A stretch of 64,000 nucleotides of DNA, from the NCBI GenBank assembly GCA_019358985.1, contig JAHHIJ010000028.1, forward strand, positions 28,177-92,176, read 5' to 3'. Below are positions 28,717 to 37,366 of this stretch, one piece after another (the stretch's first letter is position 1; the number at the start of each line of letters is the position of its first letter). This DNA is from Tolypothrix brevis GSE-NOS-MK-07-07A. Lineage in GTDB: Bacteria > Cyanobacteriota > Cyanobacteriia > Cyanobacteriales > Nostocaceae. The translations under genes were made by a program, and so were the position numbers. The notes beneath the pieces were generated by a model. The model was not told where the DNA came from. It searched no databases and worked only from the letters and a program-made list of their open reading frames with translations.

Positions 28717-28822
28717 ATGGGACGTTTATCAAATATTTACGTTAAAGAAATTGTTTAAATTTTTGCAAAGTTTGATTCGATAAACAGGAATTACAGTAGA
28801 TGAATTCCTAGATAATACATGA
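28717..28822 (+). pseudogene. hicA: Remnant of hicA toxin gene
   Basis: The stop codon of hicB is followed immediately by ATG. Codons read MGRLSNIYVKEIV, stop, IFAKFDS, as in the start of HicA toxins. After a frameshift, 28787-28822 reads GITVDEFLDNT-stop, a standard HicA C-terminus. The central part with the catalytic G-S-H motif is missing (about 35-40 codons deleted). The gene therefore carries a nonsense codon, an internal deletion and a frame change, while both ends stay recognisable. Confidence 0.85.
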
Positions 28823-28863
28823 AAACTAAAAAAAGCGCGTAGTTTACCACCGCAGGCATCGCT

Positions 28864-29451
28864 ATGAATCCACAACTCGCAGATAAAGTCACCACACTCG
28901 AAGAACAGCAATTTCTCTTACCTGGTTATTATACTTGGGAAGAATTTGAGAAAATTGAAGCTTTAACGACATCGCCTAGTTTAAGGATAACTTACCTGGA
29001 TGGATATATACAATTTATGACTCTCGGTGAAGAACATGAAATGCTGAAAAAGGCGATCGCTATTTTGCTAGAAGCATATTTCTTTGAACTCAGTATAAAT
29101 TTTATCCCTGTAGGTAGCGCTACTCGTCGTTCTCAAGAAAAAGGTGCTTCATTTGAACCTGATGAATCTTATTATTTAGGAGAAAAGAAACAAAATCCCG
29201 ATTTAGCAATTGAAATTAATATAACCAGTGGCAGCATAGATAAACTAGAAAAATACAAACGTTTTCAAATCACTGAAGTTTGGTTTTGGGAAAATAATCA
29301 GTTGTCTTTATATCGACTTCGCGATGATAATTATCAACAGATTTCTCGTAGTGAATTGCTACCAGAATTAAATGTAAATTTCTTCGCAACTTGTGTTTTA
29401 ATGCCCTCAATACTTGAAGCAAGGACAGAGTTTATTAAAGGAATTCGCTAG
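28864..29451 (+). CDS. Uma2-family (DUF820) PD-(D/E)XK endonuclease-like protein
   Basis: The 195-residue protein has the DUF820/Uma2 pattern: TYLDGYIQFMTLGEEHE near 46-62, EPDESYYLG (about 99-107), PDLAIEINITSGSIDKLEKY with the D...E-x-N core, and VWFWENNQLSLYRL. These proteins are very numerous in cyanobacteria and have a restriction-endonuclease-like fold of unproven biological role. Start at ATG 28864 follows the hicA remnant by 41 bp. Confidence 0.88.
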   Translation: MNPQLADKVTTLEEQQFLLPGYYTWEEFEKIEALTTSPSLRITYLDGYIQFMTLGEEHEMLKKAIAILLEAYFFELSINFIPVGSATRRSQEKGASFEPDESYYLGEKKQNPDLAIEINITSGSIDKLEKYKRFQITEVWFWENNQLSLYRLRDDNYQQISRSELLPELNVNFFATCVLMPSILEARTEFIKGIR

Positions 29452-29809
29452 TAGTGCTACAGCATATTTCAGGTAAATGAAGTACATGTATAAAACCCAA
29501 AACCTTGTAGAGACGTAGCACTGCTACGTCTCTAGGTGTATTCGATTAGATCGATAGGCTGCTGCTGTAACTCAGCTTCTCTATCAACCCACACGTATAA
29601 ATTAAATAACTAAGAGCGTAGATACCGAAAATACTTTTACCACAGCGTAACTCTTGCTTCATAAGTCTAGATACAATAGTAGCGGGTTAATCTGGAGGAC
29701 TTGTCTAGTTATGCTGACAAAATGGGCAATAATCCAAAATTAGCGGATTTTACATAATAATGATTGTTATATAATACTAAACAACTCTTTTCGCGAGGAT
29801 GGGAAAGCT
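29452..29809. repeat. 358-bp spacer with a MITE-like element and AT-rich promoter DNA
   Basis: From 29457 to 29570 TACAGCATATTTCAGGTAAA ... hairpin 29507-29535 ... GCTGCTGCTGTA form an element whose ends match 62127-62235 and, inverted, 23712-23814. The remaining 240 bp has no convincing gene. Confidence 0.65.
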
Positions 29810-30529
29810 GTGAGGGATGATTTAGAAGGCTTGGAGATTAGCCAAAAGCAACTACAAAAGTTGACAAATCTACCTGTGAAAGACGAATTAAGGATAATTG
29901 TTAACCCGATTAAAAGATTGGGACAGTTATTTATAGAAAAAATCAAAGGTTCTGAAGGTGCCACAGTAGTATTTATTGGATTTTCTATATTTGTTTTTAG
30001 CTATCTAATATTGGATGTAATGCTTAAAGTATTTGCTACATGGATAACAATTCCTTCATGGATATTGTTTATAATAATAACTTTATTTGGAGGTGGTATA
30101 ACGCAAAGTATATTATATTTTTGGTGGAAAAAAAGAGGTAAGTTTTTGAGAAAGAATATTACACCATCTTTGGAAATTCTTTTAAATGATGTTGACAGAT
30201 ATAATTCTGTAATTAAAGCAATAGATATTAACGACCAAATAGAAGAAGCTGGCAATCCTGAAGTAACTTTAAAGGAAAGAGAAAAAGTACTTGACGCACT
30301 TAAGCTAACCAGAAATGATTTGATTCGCGCTTTGAAAACAGAAAGAGTTTTGAGAGAAAATAAAAATTTTATTATCAAAAATACAGATTTGTTTGCTAAC
30401 AATTTACCGACTTTATCGGCAATGCAAGTTAGTGAACAAGCTACTGAACATGGAAGGTTATTAAATGAAGCATTGGAAATTGCCTTAGACGTGCAACTTG
30501 AAATGAGAAGGTTGCAGAGTCAGGGATAA
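29810..30529 (+). CDS. Two-helix membrane protein, unknown
   Basis: The open frame starts at GTG 29810. The 239-residue protein has an N-terminal soluble helix, two membrane helices (about 48-72 and 78-100, IGFSIFVFSYLILDVML and IPSWILFIIITLFGGG) and a long C-terminal helical region rich in E, K and R. It is AT-rich compared with core genes. I do not recognise a family; it may be a cyanobacterial lineage-specific protein. The start codon is uncertain because no clear ribosome site precedes it. Confidence 0.6.
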   Translation: MRDDLEGLEISQKQLQKLTNLPVKDELRIIVNPIKRLGQLFIEKIKGSEGATVVFIGFSIFVFSYLILDVMLKVFATWITIPSWILFIIITLFGGGITQSILYFWWKKRGKFLRKNITPSLEILLNDVDRYNSVIKAIDINDQIEEAGNPEVTLKEREKVLDALKLTRNDLIRALKTERVLRENKNFIIKNTDLFANNLPTLSAMQVSEQATEHGRLLNEALEIALDVQLEMRRLQSQG

Positions 30530-30554
30530 AAGTCACGCATTCAAAAGTCATATT

Positions 30555-30655
30555 ATGTCCGGCAAATCACAAATATTGTAGAGACGTAGCAGTGCTACGT
30601 CTCTACGACGGTTGTAACGTTTTTATTACTGTTAATTAAACGGACATGATATCAA
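30555..30655. repeat. MITE-like element with ATGTCCG ends and a type A hairpin
   Basis: TTATGTCCGGCAAATCAC (left) and ACGGACATGATAT (right) are inverted ends around the hairpin 30578-30606 and a TTTTTATTACTGTTAATTAA block. Parts recur at 33396-33440 (right half), 47340-47390 (right half) and 63825-63850 (left half). Confidence 0.65.
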
Positions 30656-30780
30656 AGGTCAAAAGTCAGATATTTTGCCTTTTACCTTCCTTCCACTCCC
30701 CCACTCCTTTTTTCTCTGACACTCTAGCCGCGTACAGTCTAATATAAATAAATATTAAATTAGAGCGATCGCTCATCGGT

Positions 30781-31548
30781 ATGGACTGGAAAGAAATTCA
30801 AGGCAATTGGGTGTTAATTCCCCGAAATCCCATCGGTATCATCCATTTCCTGGGTGGTGCATTCGTTGCTACAGCACCTCATCTCACCTACCGTTGGTTA
30901 TTAGAACAACTGGCGGAAAAAGGCTATGTTGTAATTGCTACGCCATTTGTCAACACATTGGATCATATAGCGATCGCTAAATCTGTAAACTTAAACTTTG
31001 ATCGCGTTATCGAACGCTTACAGGATTCTTCAGCCTTACGCAAGCGCTACCTCCCCATCTACGGATTGGGACACAGCATGGGTTGTAAACTCCATTTACT
31101 CATCGGCAGTACCTTGAGTGTAGAACGCGCAGGTAATATCCTCATATCCTTTAACAACTACGCTGCACGGGATGCTATCCCCTTAGTGGAACAATTTAAC
31201 ACAACCTTTGCGATCGAGTTCACCCCCTCACCGTTGGAAACTAACAAGCTTGTGCAAGAACGCTACAACGTCCGTCGTAACTTGTTAATAAAATTTAGCA
31301 ATGATACCCTTGACCAATCAGCAGGTTTAAAGGAAATATTACAACAACGCTTTCCAGAGATGGTGACAGTACAAACCCTGCCTGGAAGCCATGTTACACC
31401 CTTAGGTCAAGATGTTAAATGGCAACCTGGAGCATCCTTCACTCCCATTGATGCTTTGGGACAGTGGTTTAAGCAAGAAGTTTATCGCGACTTAAATCAA
31501 CTAAAACGCGCTATGCTCTTGTGGCTGAATCCCCTTTCACCACCATAA
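30781..31548 (+). CDS. DUF1350-family alpha/beta-hydrolase-like protein
   Basis: The 255-residue protein is found in cyanobacteria and, as a nuclear-encoded homologue, in plastids. The nucleophile elbow GLGHSMG (about 96-102), an oxyanion-type FLGGAFVA near 26-33 and a C-terminal PGSHVTP with a candidate catalytic His are visible. A soluble esterase or lipase-like role is likely but the substrate is unknown. It precedes the response regulator gene by 71 bp on the same strand. Confidence 0.83.
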   Translation: MDWKEIQGNWVLIPRNPIGIIHFLGGAFVATAPHLTYRWLLEQLAEKGYVVIATPFVNTLDHIAIAKSVNLNFDRVIERLQDSSALRKRYLPIYGLGHSMGCKLHLLIGSTLSVERAGNILISFNNYAARDAIPLVEQFNTTFAIEFTPSPLETNKLVQERYNVRRNLLIKFSNDTLDQSAGLKEILQQRFPEMVTVQTLPGSHVTPLGQDVKWQPGASFTPIDALGQWFKQEVYRDLNQLKRAMLLWLNPLSPP

Positions 31549-31619
31549 TGTTTTATAACTGTAAAAAATTGGGAATTTATTTTTCAAAATTTATTATTTA
31601 CTCTTACCCGTAATTTCCC

Positions 31620-32756
31620 ATGTTTCAAATCGTAGTAATTGATGATGACCGTTCAGTACAAATCCTGCTGAAAAGGATGTTGGAAAAACAGGGTTATGAG
31701 GTAATTGCTGCTAGCAACGGTTCTGAAGGAATCGCAAAAGTAATTGCTTGCCAGCCGGCACTAATTATTTGTGATTGGATTATGCCAGGATTAAATGGGC
31801 TGGAAGTCTGCCATCATATCAAGACAGATCCGAATTTATCGACAACATTCTTTATTTTATTAACATCTTTAGATTCCGTAGCAGATCGCGTCAAAGGATT
31901 AGATGCTGGTGCCGATGATTTTATTGCCAAACCCATTGAGCAGAACGAATTGCAAGCACGAGTAAGAGCAGGATTGCGTCTGCATCAATTAAGTCGAGAT
32001 TTGCAATCTCAAAAGCTACTTTTAGAAGCGGAAATGGCAGAAGCTGCTGAATATGTGCGTTCTCTTTTGCCTCTACCGATGTCGGAACTCCTCACCATCA
32101 ATTCTCGCTTTATTCCTTCACGTCAACTTGGTGGCGATTGTTTCGATTACTATTGGCTCGATCCTGATTATATGGCAATTTATTTACTAGATACTGCCGG
32201 ACATGGACTTAAAGCCGCTCTTCCCTCTATTTCTGTGCTAAATTTACTTCGTTCTCGCGCTCTCAAAAGTCTCAATTACTATCAACCGAGTGAGGTATTA
32301 AGAGCGTTAAACGACACTTTCCAGATGAATTATCAAAATGACAAATATTTCACAATCTGGTATGGAGTTTACAACCGCATCAAGCGTCAGTTAATTTACT
32401 CTAGTGCTGGTCATCCTCCAGCAATACTAGTATCGGGCAAATCTGTTAATGTTACCGAAGTCAAACAATTAAGAACCCCCGGAATGCCAGTTGGAATGTT
32501 TCCGGAAGCAAAATATGTTGATGGATTTTGCAATATTGAAGAGTGCAGCACTCTTTATATCTTTAGTGATGGCGTTTACGAAATCACTAAATCAGATGGT
32601 ACAATTTGGAGTTTAGATGCTTTCATTCAGATGCTGGTCGAGTTACAACATAGGAGTGAAAGGCAACTCGACGAGGTACTAAATTACCTAACCAATTTAA
32701 ACTCCAAAGAGGCTTTTGATGATGATTTATCTATTCTCCAAATAAAGTTTGATTAA
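31620..32756 (+). CDS. Response regulator with PP2C/SpoIIE-type phosphatase domain (RsbU-like)
   Basis: Receiver domain (1-120) with acidic pocket IDDD at 7-10 and phosphoacceptor Asp in IICDWIMPG (about 52). A coiled linker follows, then a PPM phosphatase domain (about 175-378) with metal-binding Asp in LGGDCFDY, LDTAGHG and DDLSILQI. Such proteins dephosphorylate a STAS-domain protein in partner-switching cascades when their receiver is phosphorylated. A STAS gene lies immediately convergent at 32757, which supports this pairing. No anti-sigma kinase (RsbW-like) is nearby. Confidence 0.9.
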   Translation: MFQIVVIDDDRSVQILLKRMLEKQGYEVIAASNGSEGIAKVIACQPALIICDWIMPGLNGLEVCHHIKTDPNLSTTFFILLTSLDSVADRVKGLDAGADDFIAKPIEQNELQARVRAGLRLHQLSRDLQSQKLLLEAEMAEAAEYVRSLLPLPMSELLTINSRFIPSRQLGGDCFDYYWLDPDYMAIYLLDTAGHGLKAALPSISVLNLLRSRALKSLNYYQPSEVLRALNDTFQMNYQNDKYFTIWYGVYNRIKRQLIYSSAGHPPAILVSGKSVNVTEVKQLRTPGMPVGMFPEAKYVDGFCNIEECSTLYIFSDGVYEITKSDGTIWSLDAFIQMLVELQHRSERQLDEVLNYLTNLNSKEAFDDDLSILQIKFD

Positions 32757-33086
32757 CTAAATTCTGGAGAGTACATTTTGATTAAATTCTTCTTGGCTGG
32801 GAAATATTTCAAATACCTTATCCATACCAGTCAGTTCAAATAATATCCTAACTTGTTCATTAATCGAGCAGATAACAAGTTTAATGTCCGCATCTCGTAG
32901 AGTTTTGAAGGCTAACACTAAAGCTCCCAGTCCGGAACTATCTATAAAAGTCACATTTTGAAAATCAACTAAGATAATTTTCGCACCGCTGTCTGCAATT
33001 TCACTAATTTCTTGGCGAAACTCTTGGGATTCACTGGCATCTAAAATTCCACTGGGTTGAAAGACTTTGATTAAAGGACTCATCAT
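32757..33086 (-). CDS. STAS-domain anti-sigma-factor antagonist
   Basis: This 109-residue protein has the SpoIIAA/RsbV fold; the motif FIDSSGLGALV (about 48-58) contains the Ser expected to be phosphorylated by a partner kinase. Its stop codon abuts that of the PP2C response regulator with no bases between, tail to tail. The pair plausibly forms a partner-switching module. Length is normal and no extra domain is present. Confidence 0.9.
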   Translation of the reverse strand: MMSPLIKVFQPSGILDASESQEFRQEISEIADSGAKIILVDFQNVTFIDSSGLGALVLAFKTLRDADIKLVICSINEQVRILFELTGMDKVFEIFPSQEEFNQNVLSRI

Positions 33087-33440
33087 ATCTCAGGCAGTTA
33101 TTGGTATAAATGATACAGCTTTTGAATCTGCATGTATGTATCGATCATAATTCATTTGAATAAATGTTGCAAAATAAAAATAATTAATAATTAATAATTA
33201 ATAATTAATTCACAACCAGCAATTTGAGATGATAAACAGTCAGGTTGCCCTCGTGAAGTGAGTTTTCTCAGCATGGATGAAAATCTCTTTTTTAGTAGCT
33301 GTTTTTTTAAGTCAGGTTGGATGACTTAATAATAACTTCATAAAGAAGTAATGTTACGATTAAGTTTAGACGTTCCGCCGTGCTGTACTAGGACGGTTAC
33401 GATGTTTTTATTACTGTTAATTAAAGGGACATGATATAAT
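33087..33440. repeat. Spacer with AATTAAT heptad tandem and a half MITE
   Basis: At 33179-33210 AATTAAT is repeated head-to-tail about four times. At about 33364-33440 a fragment of the ATGTCCG element survives (GACGTTCCGCC, then TTTTTATTACTGTTAATTAA and GGGACATGATA) with its left half missing. The rest has no gene. Confidence 0.6.
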
Positions 33441-35303
33441 TTATCCTTGGCATAAAGGAATTACAATCATAAATTCAGCGCCGGTTCCTGGTTGTGAAAT
33501 ACATTCCAAAGAGCCGCTATGCCGATCGCTTATAATCTGGTAGCTAATGGAAAGCCCCATCCCAGTTCCTTTCCCAATCGCTTTGGTGGTAAAGAAAGGG
33601 TCAAATAATCGCGCTTTTACGGCAGATGGTATACCCAATCCATTATCGGCAATGCTAATTTTGACGCGATCGCCCTCCAGAAGTTCCGTACAAATACGAA
33701 TCTGCGGGTTTGTCAATTTTTCAGGCTCATTTACTAACGACTCATCCAAAGCATCGATAGCATTCGCCAAAATATTCATAAATACTTGGTTGAGTTGTCC
33801 GGCATAACATTCCACTAAAGGTAAATTAGCATATTCTTTGATCACTTCAATCGCTATACGGTCAGGTTTAACTTTGATGCGATGATCTAAAATCATTAGC
33901 GTGCTGTCAAGTCCTTCATGGATATCTACTTTTTTCATCTCTGCTTCATCCATGCGGGAAAAGGTGCGTAGAGATAAGACAATTTCCCGAATGCGCTCTG
34001 CACCAACTTTCATTGATTTGAGAAGTTTGCGTAAGTCCTCTATCAAGAAATTTAAGTCTATATCTTCAATTAATTCTTGAATTTCGGGAACCGGATCGCC
34101 ATAATGTTGCTCATATAACTGTACTAATCTTAATAAATCTTCGATGTAGTTGTTAGCAAAAGTAAGGTTGCCGAAAATAAAATTGACAGGGTTATTGATT
34201 TCGTGAGCAACACCTGCTAAAAGTTGACCTAAACCAGACATTTTCTCGCTTTGAATAAGTTGTATTTGTGTGCGTTGAAGTTCTTTGAGAGTGTTTTGTA
34301 GGTCTTCTGCTTGTTGCTTTAACTGAATTTCTACTCGTTTGCGATCGCTAATATTAAATGTTGTCCCCACCAATCGATAAATTCTACCTTCGCTGTCTTC
34401 AAGGGGATTAATTGTAGTCAACCACCAACTTTCTTCACCAAAGAAAGTCAAGCATTCTTCATAACTAATAGACTTAGCTGCTTCTTGGCAGCTTACGAAG
34501 TTCCGACGCACTTCTGCACCTTCAATTGCACCATGTACAGACTCAGGTGTTTTACCTATTACCTCAGCGCTACTTAGTCCACTGGCGCGTTCTGTAGCTG
34601 CGCTCCAACCAACATAGCAAAAGTCACCATCTTTGAGAACATCGATCACAAATATAGGATTTTCCGAGCCATCAAAGACTGTGCGAAGGAATTCTTTTTG
34701 CTGTTGCAGTTGACTTTCTACTAGTTTGCGTTGCGTAGCTTGCCGATAGGCATAGCTGATGTCTTCGGCTGTAACAAGAATACCTACCACATTACCCTCA
34801 GCATCCAGCAGAGGAATTTTATTAGTATCTACCCATCCTTCCTTGCCATCAGCCGTCTTTAGTGGCTCAATGATATGTAATTCTGCCACACCAGATTCCA
34901 TCACACGGCGATCGCATTCTCGAAACCACTCAGTTTCTTCTTTTTTCCAAGGCAAATCATAGTCACTCTTGCCAATAATATTTTCTGGCAAACCTAAACC
35001 TGCAATAGAGGCAAATTTTTGGTTACAGCCAAGAAATAGAGAATTTCTGTCTTTCCAAAAAATTAACTGCGGGATGCTATCCATTGCCAACTGCAAAAAC
35101 TGTTCTGACGATCGCAGTTGATTTTCTATCTCGATGCGTTTTTTAATTTCTTCCTTCAACTCAACAACCATGCGATTGAGTTCAGCAGTGCGTTCTTCTA
35201 CCCTGGCTTCTAATTCCTCATTTAATTCCTGTCTCGGTGGACAATTATTGCTGAGTACATTTATTTGAGACACAGACTCATTTCTGTTGTTATCGTTTTG
35301 CAT
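33441..35303 (-). CDS. PAS-domain sensor histidine kinase
   Basis: The 620-residue soluble kinase begins with a coiled coil (25-65), then two PAS domains (about 68-180 and 205-320; LQLAMDSIPQLIFWKDRN and VFDGSENPIFVID). The HisKA H-box is LLAGVAHEINNPVNF and a full HATPase domain follows, with the N box (MNILANAIDALDE), D-x-G (ADNGLGIP) and GKGTGMGLSIS. It has no receiver domain. Its dimerisation domain resembles that of the truncated kinase at 20291. It may feed the response regulator-PP2C at 31620, which lies close by, but the pairing is not proven. Confidence 0.92.
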   Translation of the reverse strand: MQNDNNRNESVSQINVLSNNCPPRQELNEELEARVEERTAELNRMVVELKEEIKKRIEIENQLRSSEQFLQLAMDSIPQLIFWKDRNSLFLGCNQKFASIAGLGLPENIIGKSDYDLPWKKEETEWFRECDRRVMESGVAELHIIEPLKTADGKEGWVDTNKIPLLDAEGNVVGILVTAEDISYAYRQATQRKLVESQLQQQKEFLRTVFDGSENPIFVIDVLKDGDFCYVGWSAATERASGLSSAEVIGKTPESVHGAIEGAEVRRNFVSCQEAAKSISYEECLTFFGEESWWLTTINPLEDSEGRIYRLVGTTFNISDRKRVEIQLKQQAEDLQNTLKELQRTQIQLIQSEKMSGLGQLLAGVAHEINNPVNFIFGNLTFANNYIEDLLRLVQLYEQHYGDPVPEIQELIEDIDLNFLIEDLRKLLKSMKVGAERIREIVLSLRTFSRMDEAEMKKVDIHEGLDSTLMILDHRIKVKPDRIAIEVIKEYANLPLVECYAGQLNQVFMNILANAIDALDESLVNEPEKLTNPQIRICTELLEGDRVKISIADNGLGIPSAVKARLFDPFFTTKAIGKGTGMGLSISYQIISDRHSGSLECISQPGTGAEFMIVIPLCQG

Positions 35304-35435
35304 ACTCTAAGTCCTTTGTGCTAGCGTTACATCCACCAATAGAAGTAAATTCGATACACCATTGTTGTAACTTTCAAGGCGATCGCTTCTAGTTTACTAT
35401 TCCCAATCTTTTTAATTTGTCAACATTTTAATTAG

Positions 35436-35527
35436 ACATCGACCGAATTGAACTATGCGTTGTCCCAAACCCTTGTAGAGACGTAGCACAGAATAGTCTC
35501 TACATTGTTTTCTGGAGATGTCTATTG
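35436..35527. repeat. MITE-like element with decayed type A hairpin
   Basis: ACTATGCGTTG at the left and TTTTCTGGAGATGTCT at the right give the inverted orientation of the 23874-23948 element. The central hairpin (35475-35503) has lost its core symmetry (TAGCACAGAATAG). Confidence 0.6.
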
Positions 35528-35598
35528 GTATTAGTGGTTAGTTGATGGTTGTGAGGATAATCCCCCTTGTCCCCCTTGTCCCCCCCCTCTCCCCTCTC

Positions 35599-36258
35599 TC
35601 AAACTAAACTGACTTTAGCTCGATAAAGCAACCTATCACCTTGACGGTAGCCTGTATAACGTATCTTGACTTTTTCTCCAGGTTGTGCAGTGCCTTCCAT
35701 CAATTGATGTATCTGGGGATCATAGGATAATTCTGCTCCCACGGGTGCGATCGCTTCCACTTTCCATTCTTGTAATAATTTTTCTAAAGGTTTTTGTACC
35801 AAAGGCAATATTTTTACCGCTGCTAGCTGCGGATTTTCTTGCGCTTTGTGTGCTGCGGTGGGAAACTGCAATAACAAAGACTCTAGCAATTGCAAACTCG
35901 TCTGCTGAAACTCACAAAGCAATACTTCCCGCTGTTGTTCTAATTGCACAAGCGATCGCTCATACTCTATTTTTAAATTTGTTATTTCTTGTAATAATTC
36001 TTGATTTGATGCAGTCTCTTTCACCAACTCCACCTGAGAAAAAGTTGTGATTAATTCACTCAACGTCATCTGTAACACTTGCGACAGCTTAAGCAGTATC
36101 TCCACTCGCATCTGCGTCACCTCTCCCCGTCGCAACCGCAAAATTTGCCGCTCTGAAACACCAGCAGCTTGACTCAAAGCTTTAAAACTAGAAACACCCA
36201 CACGTTGCATTAAATTTTGCAACGTATGAGTAAAATTTAACGAAAATACCTCATTCAT
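35599..36258 (-). CDS. HTH (XRE-type) protein fused to a GrpE-like domain
   Basis: Residues about 8-70 are an XRE-type helix-turn-helix (FKALSQAAGVSERQILRLRRGEV). Residues about 75-125 are a long coiled coil, and the C-terminal part (ELSYDPQIHQLMEGTAQPGEKVKI, shown in pieces: SYDPQIHQLMEG, GYRQGDRLLYRAKVSL) resembles the GrpE beta-domain that contacts DnaK. A DNA-binding protein with a nucleotide-exchange-factor-like end is seen in some cyanobacteria, but its role is undefined. It heads a same-strand set in which dps and srx lie upstream. Confidence 0.7.
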   Translation of the reverse strand: MNEVFSLNFTHTLQNLMQRVGVSSFKALSQAAGVSERQILRLRRGEVTQMRVEILLKLSQVLQMTLSELITTFSQVELVKETASNQELLQEITNLKIEYERSLVQLEQQREVLLCEFQQTSLQLLESLLLQFPTAAHKAQENPQLAAVKILPLVQKPLEKLLQEWKVEAIAPVGAELSYDPQIHQLMEGTAQPGEKVKIRYTGYRQGDRLLYRAKVSLV

Positions 36259-36288
36259 GCTTCGTAGTAAGCGCTTCAGCGCTTAATA

Positions 36289-36780
36289 TCATTCTTCCAG
36301 CAAACTTCTCAACATCCAAGCAGTCTTTTCATGAACCTGCATCCGTTGAGTCAACAAATCCGCTGTCGGTTCGTCATTCACCTCTTCTACCACAGCAAAA
36401 ATAGAACGTGCAGTTCGCACCACAGCTTCTTGTCCTTCCACTAACAACTTAATCATGTCGGTAGCTTTAGGAACTCCTGGAGTTTCGGCGATGGAACTCA
36501 GTTTGGCATATTCGCTATAAGTTCCCGGTGCAGGATAACCCAGCGCTCTGATGCGTTCGGCAATTAAATCAACTGCTAGAGCTAACTCTGTATACTGTGT
36601 CTCAAACATGAGATGTAAAGTTTGAAACATCGGACCTTTGACATTCCAGTGGAAATTATGAGTTTTCAGATACAGCGTATAAGTGTCAGCTAACAGATGC
36701 GATAATCCATCGGCAATTTTAGCCCGACTGGTATCGTCAATACCGATATTTACGTTTTTGGGTGTTTCTTGTGTTTGCAT
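36289..36780 (-). CDS. dps: Dps-family DNA-binding ferritin-like protein
   Basis: The 163-residue protein is a Dps/miniferritin that oxidises Fe(II) with H2O2 and stores iron in a dodecamer, protecting DNA. The ferroxidase residues lie in [15 protein letters not shown] (His) and [14 protein letters not shown] (Asp, Glu). The N-terminal tail is short. It is 31 bp from the HTH-GrpE-like gene, suggesting an operon; sulfiredoxin lies about 210 bp upstream. The grouping fits an oxidative stress response. Confidence 0.94.
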   Translation of the reverse strand: MQTQETPKNVNIGIDDTSRAKIADGLSHLLADTYTLYLKTHNFHWNVKGPMFQTLHLMFETQYTELALAVDLIAERIRALGYPAPGTYSEYAKLSSIAETPGVPKATDMIKLLVEGQEAVVRTARSIFAVVEEVNDEPTADLLTQRMQVHEKTAWMLRSLLEE

Positions 36781-36989
36781 AAAATTCTCCGGATTATTGG
36801 TTATTCGTTAGGGGTTACTTGTTGGGGGTTAGTGGATGGTGGTTAGTTGGAGCGTGGATAGTGCTCAAGCAATATTGATGCTCCAACTATTAAACTTTAC
36901 CGAAAAGGGGAAAGGTTAAACGGAAAAGGGACTCATTAAGAACAAAAAAGAACCTTTGCTCTTTCCCCTTTCCCCTTTCCCCCTCTTTT

Positions 36990-37253
36990 TCATGCCAAGT
37001 GCATTTTCAAAACGCTCTTGGGTGCTTTGCGGACTCTAGCTAAGACTGTTTCTTTGCCTAAGCGCTGACAAGCTTCGTAACGATGGCAACCTGAAAAGCC
37101 ATAATACTGTCCATCTACTTCTAGGACATCTATCGGTTCTTGCTGCCCAAGAGCTTGAATTGATTCCATTAAGTCTTGCACTTTTTGCGGATCGGTGGCA
37201 CGGGGTAAAGGACGTTTTATCTGATTTAGCGGAATTTCTTGTACCCTAACCAT
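36990..37253 (-). CDS. srx: Sulfiredoxin
   Basis: The 87-residue ParB-fold enzyme repairs overoxidised (sulfinylated) 2-Cys peroxiredoxins using ATP and a thiol. The family signature FSGCHRYEACQRLG contains the catalytic Cys; the N-terminal IPLNQIKRPLPR and C-terminal VRKAPKSVLKMHL are also characteristic. It is common in cyanobacteria and consistent with dps nearby. The spacer towards dps contains C- and G-tract DNA and an imperfect TTGGAGC/GCTCCAA repeat. Confidence 0.93.
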   Translation of the reverse strand: MVRVQEIPLNQIKRPLPRATDPQKVQDLMESIQALGQQEPIDVLEVDGQYYGFSGCHRYEACQRLGKETVLARVRKAPKSVLKMHLA

Positions 37254-37366
37254 AGGGGATATCCTTGTCTAGTTCTTTTTTTGTGTTTCTACGTAAATCA
37301 TAGTCGTTATGACTTCGTTTTGCAAGTTTTTCATGCAAAACAAGTAATGATATCATTAGGTAACTT

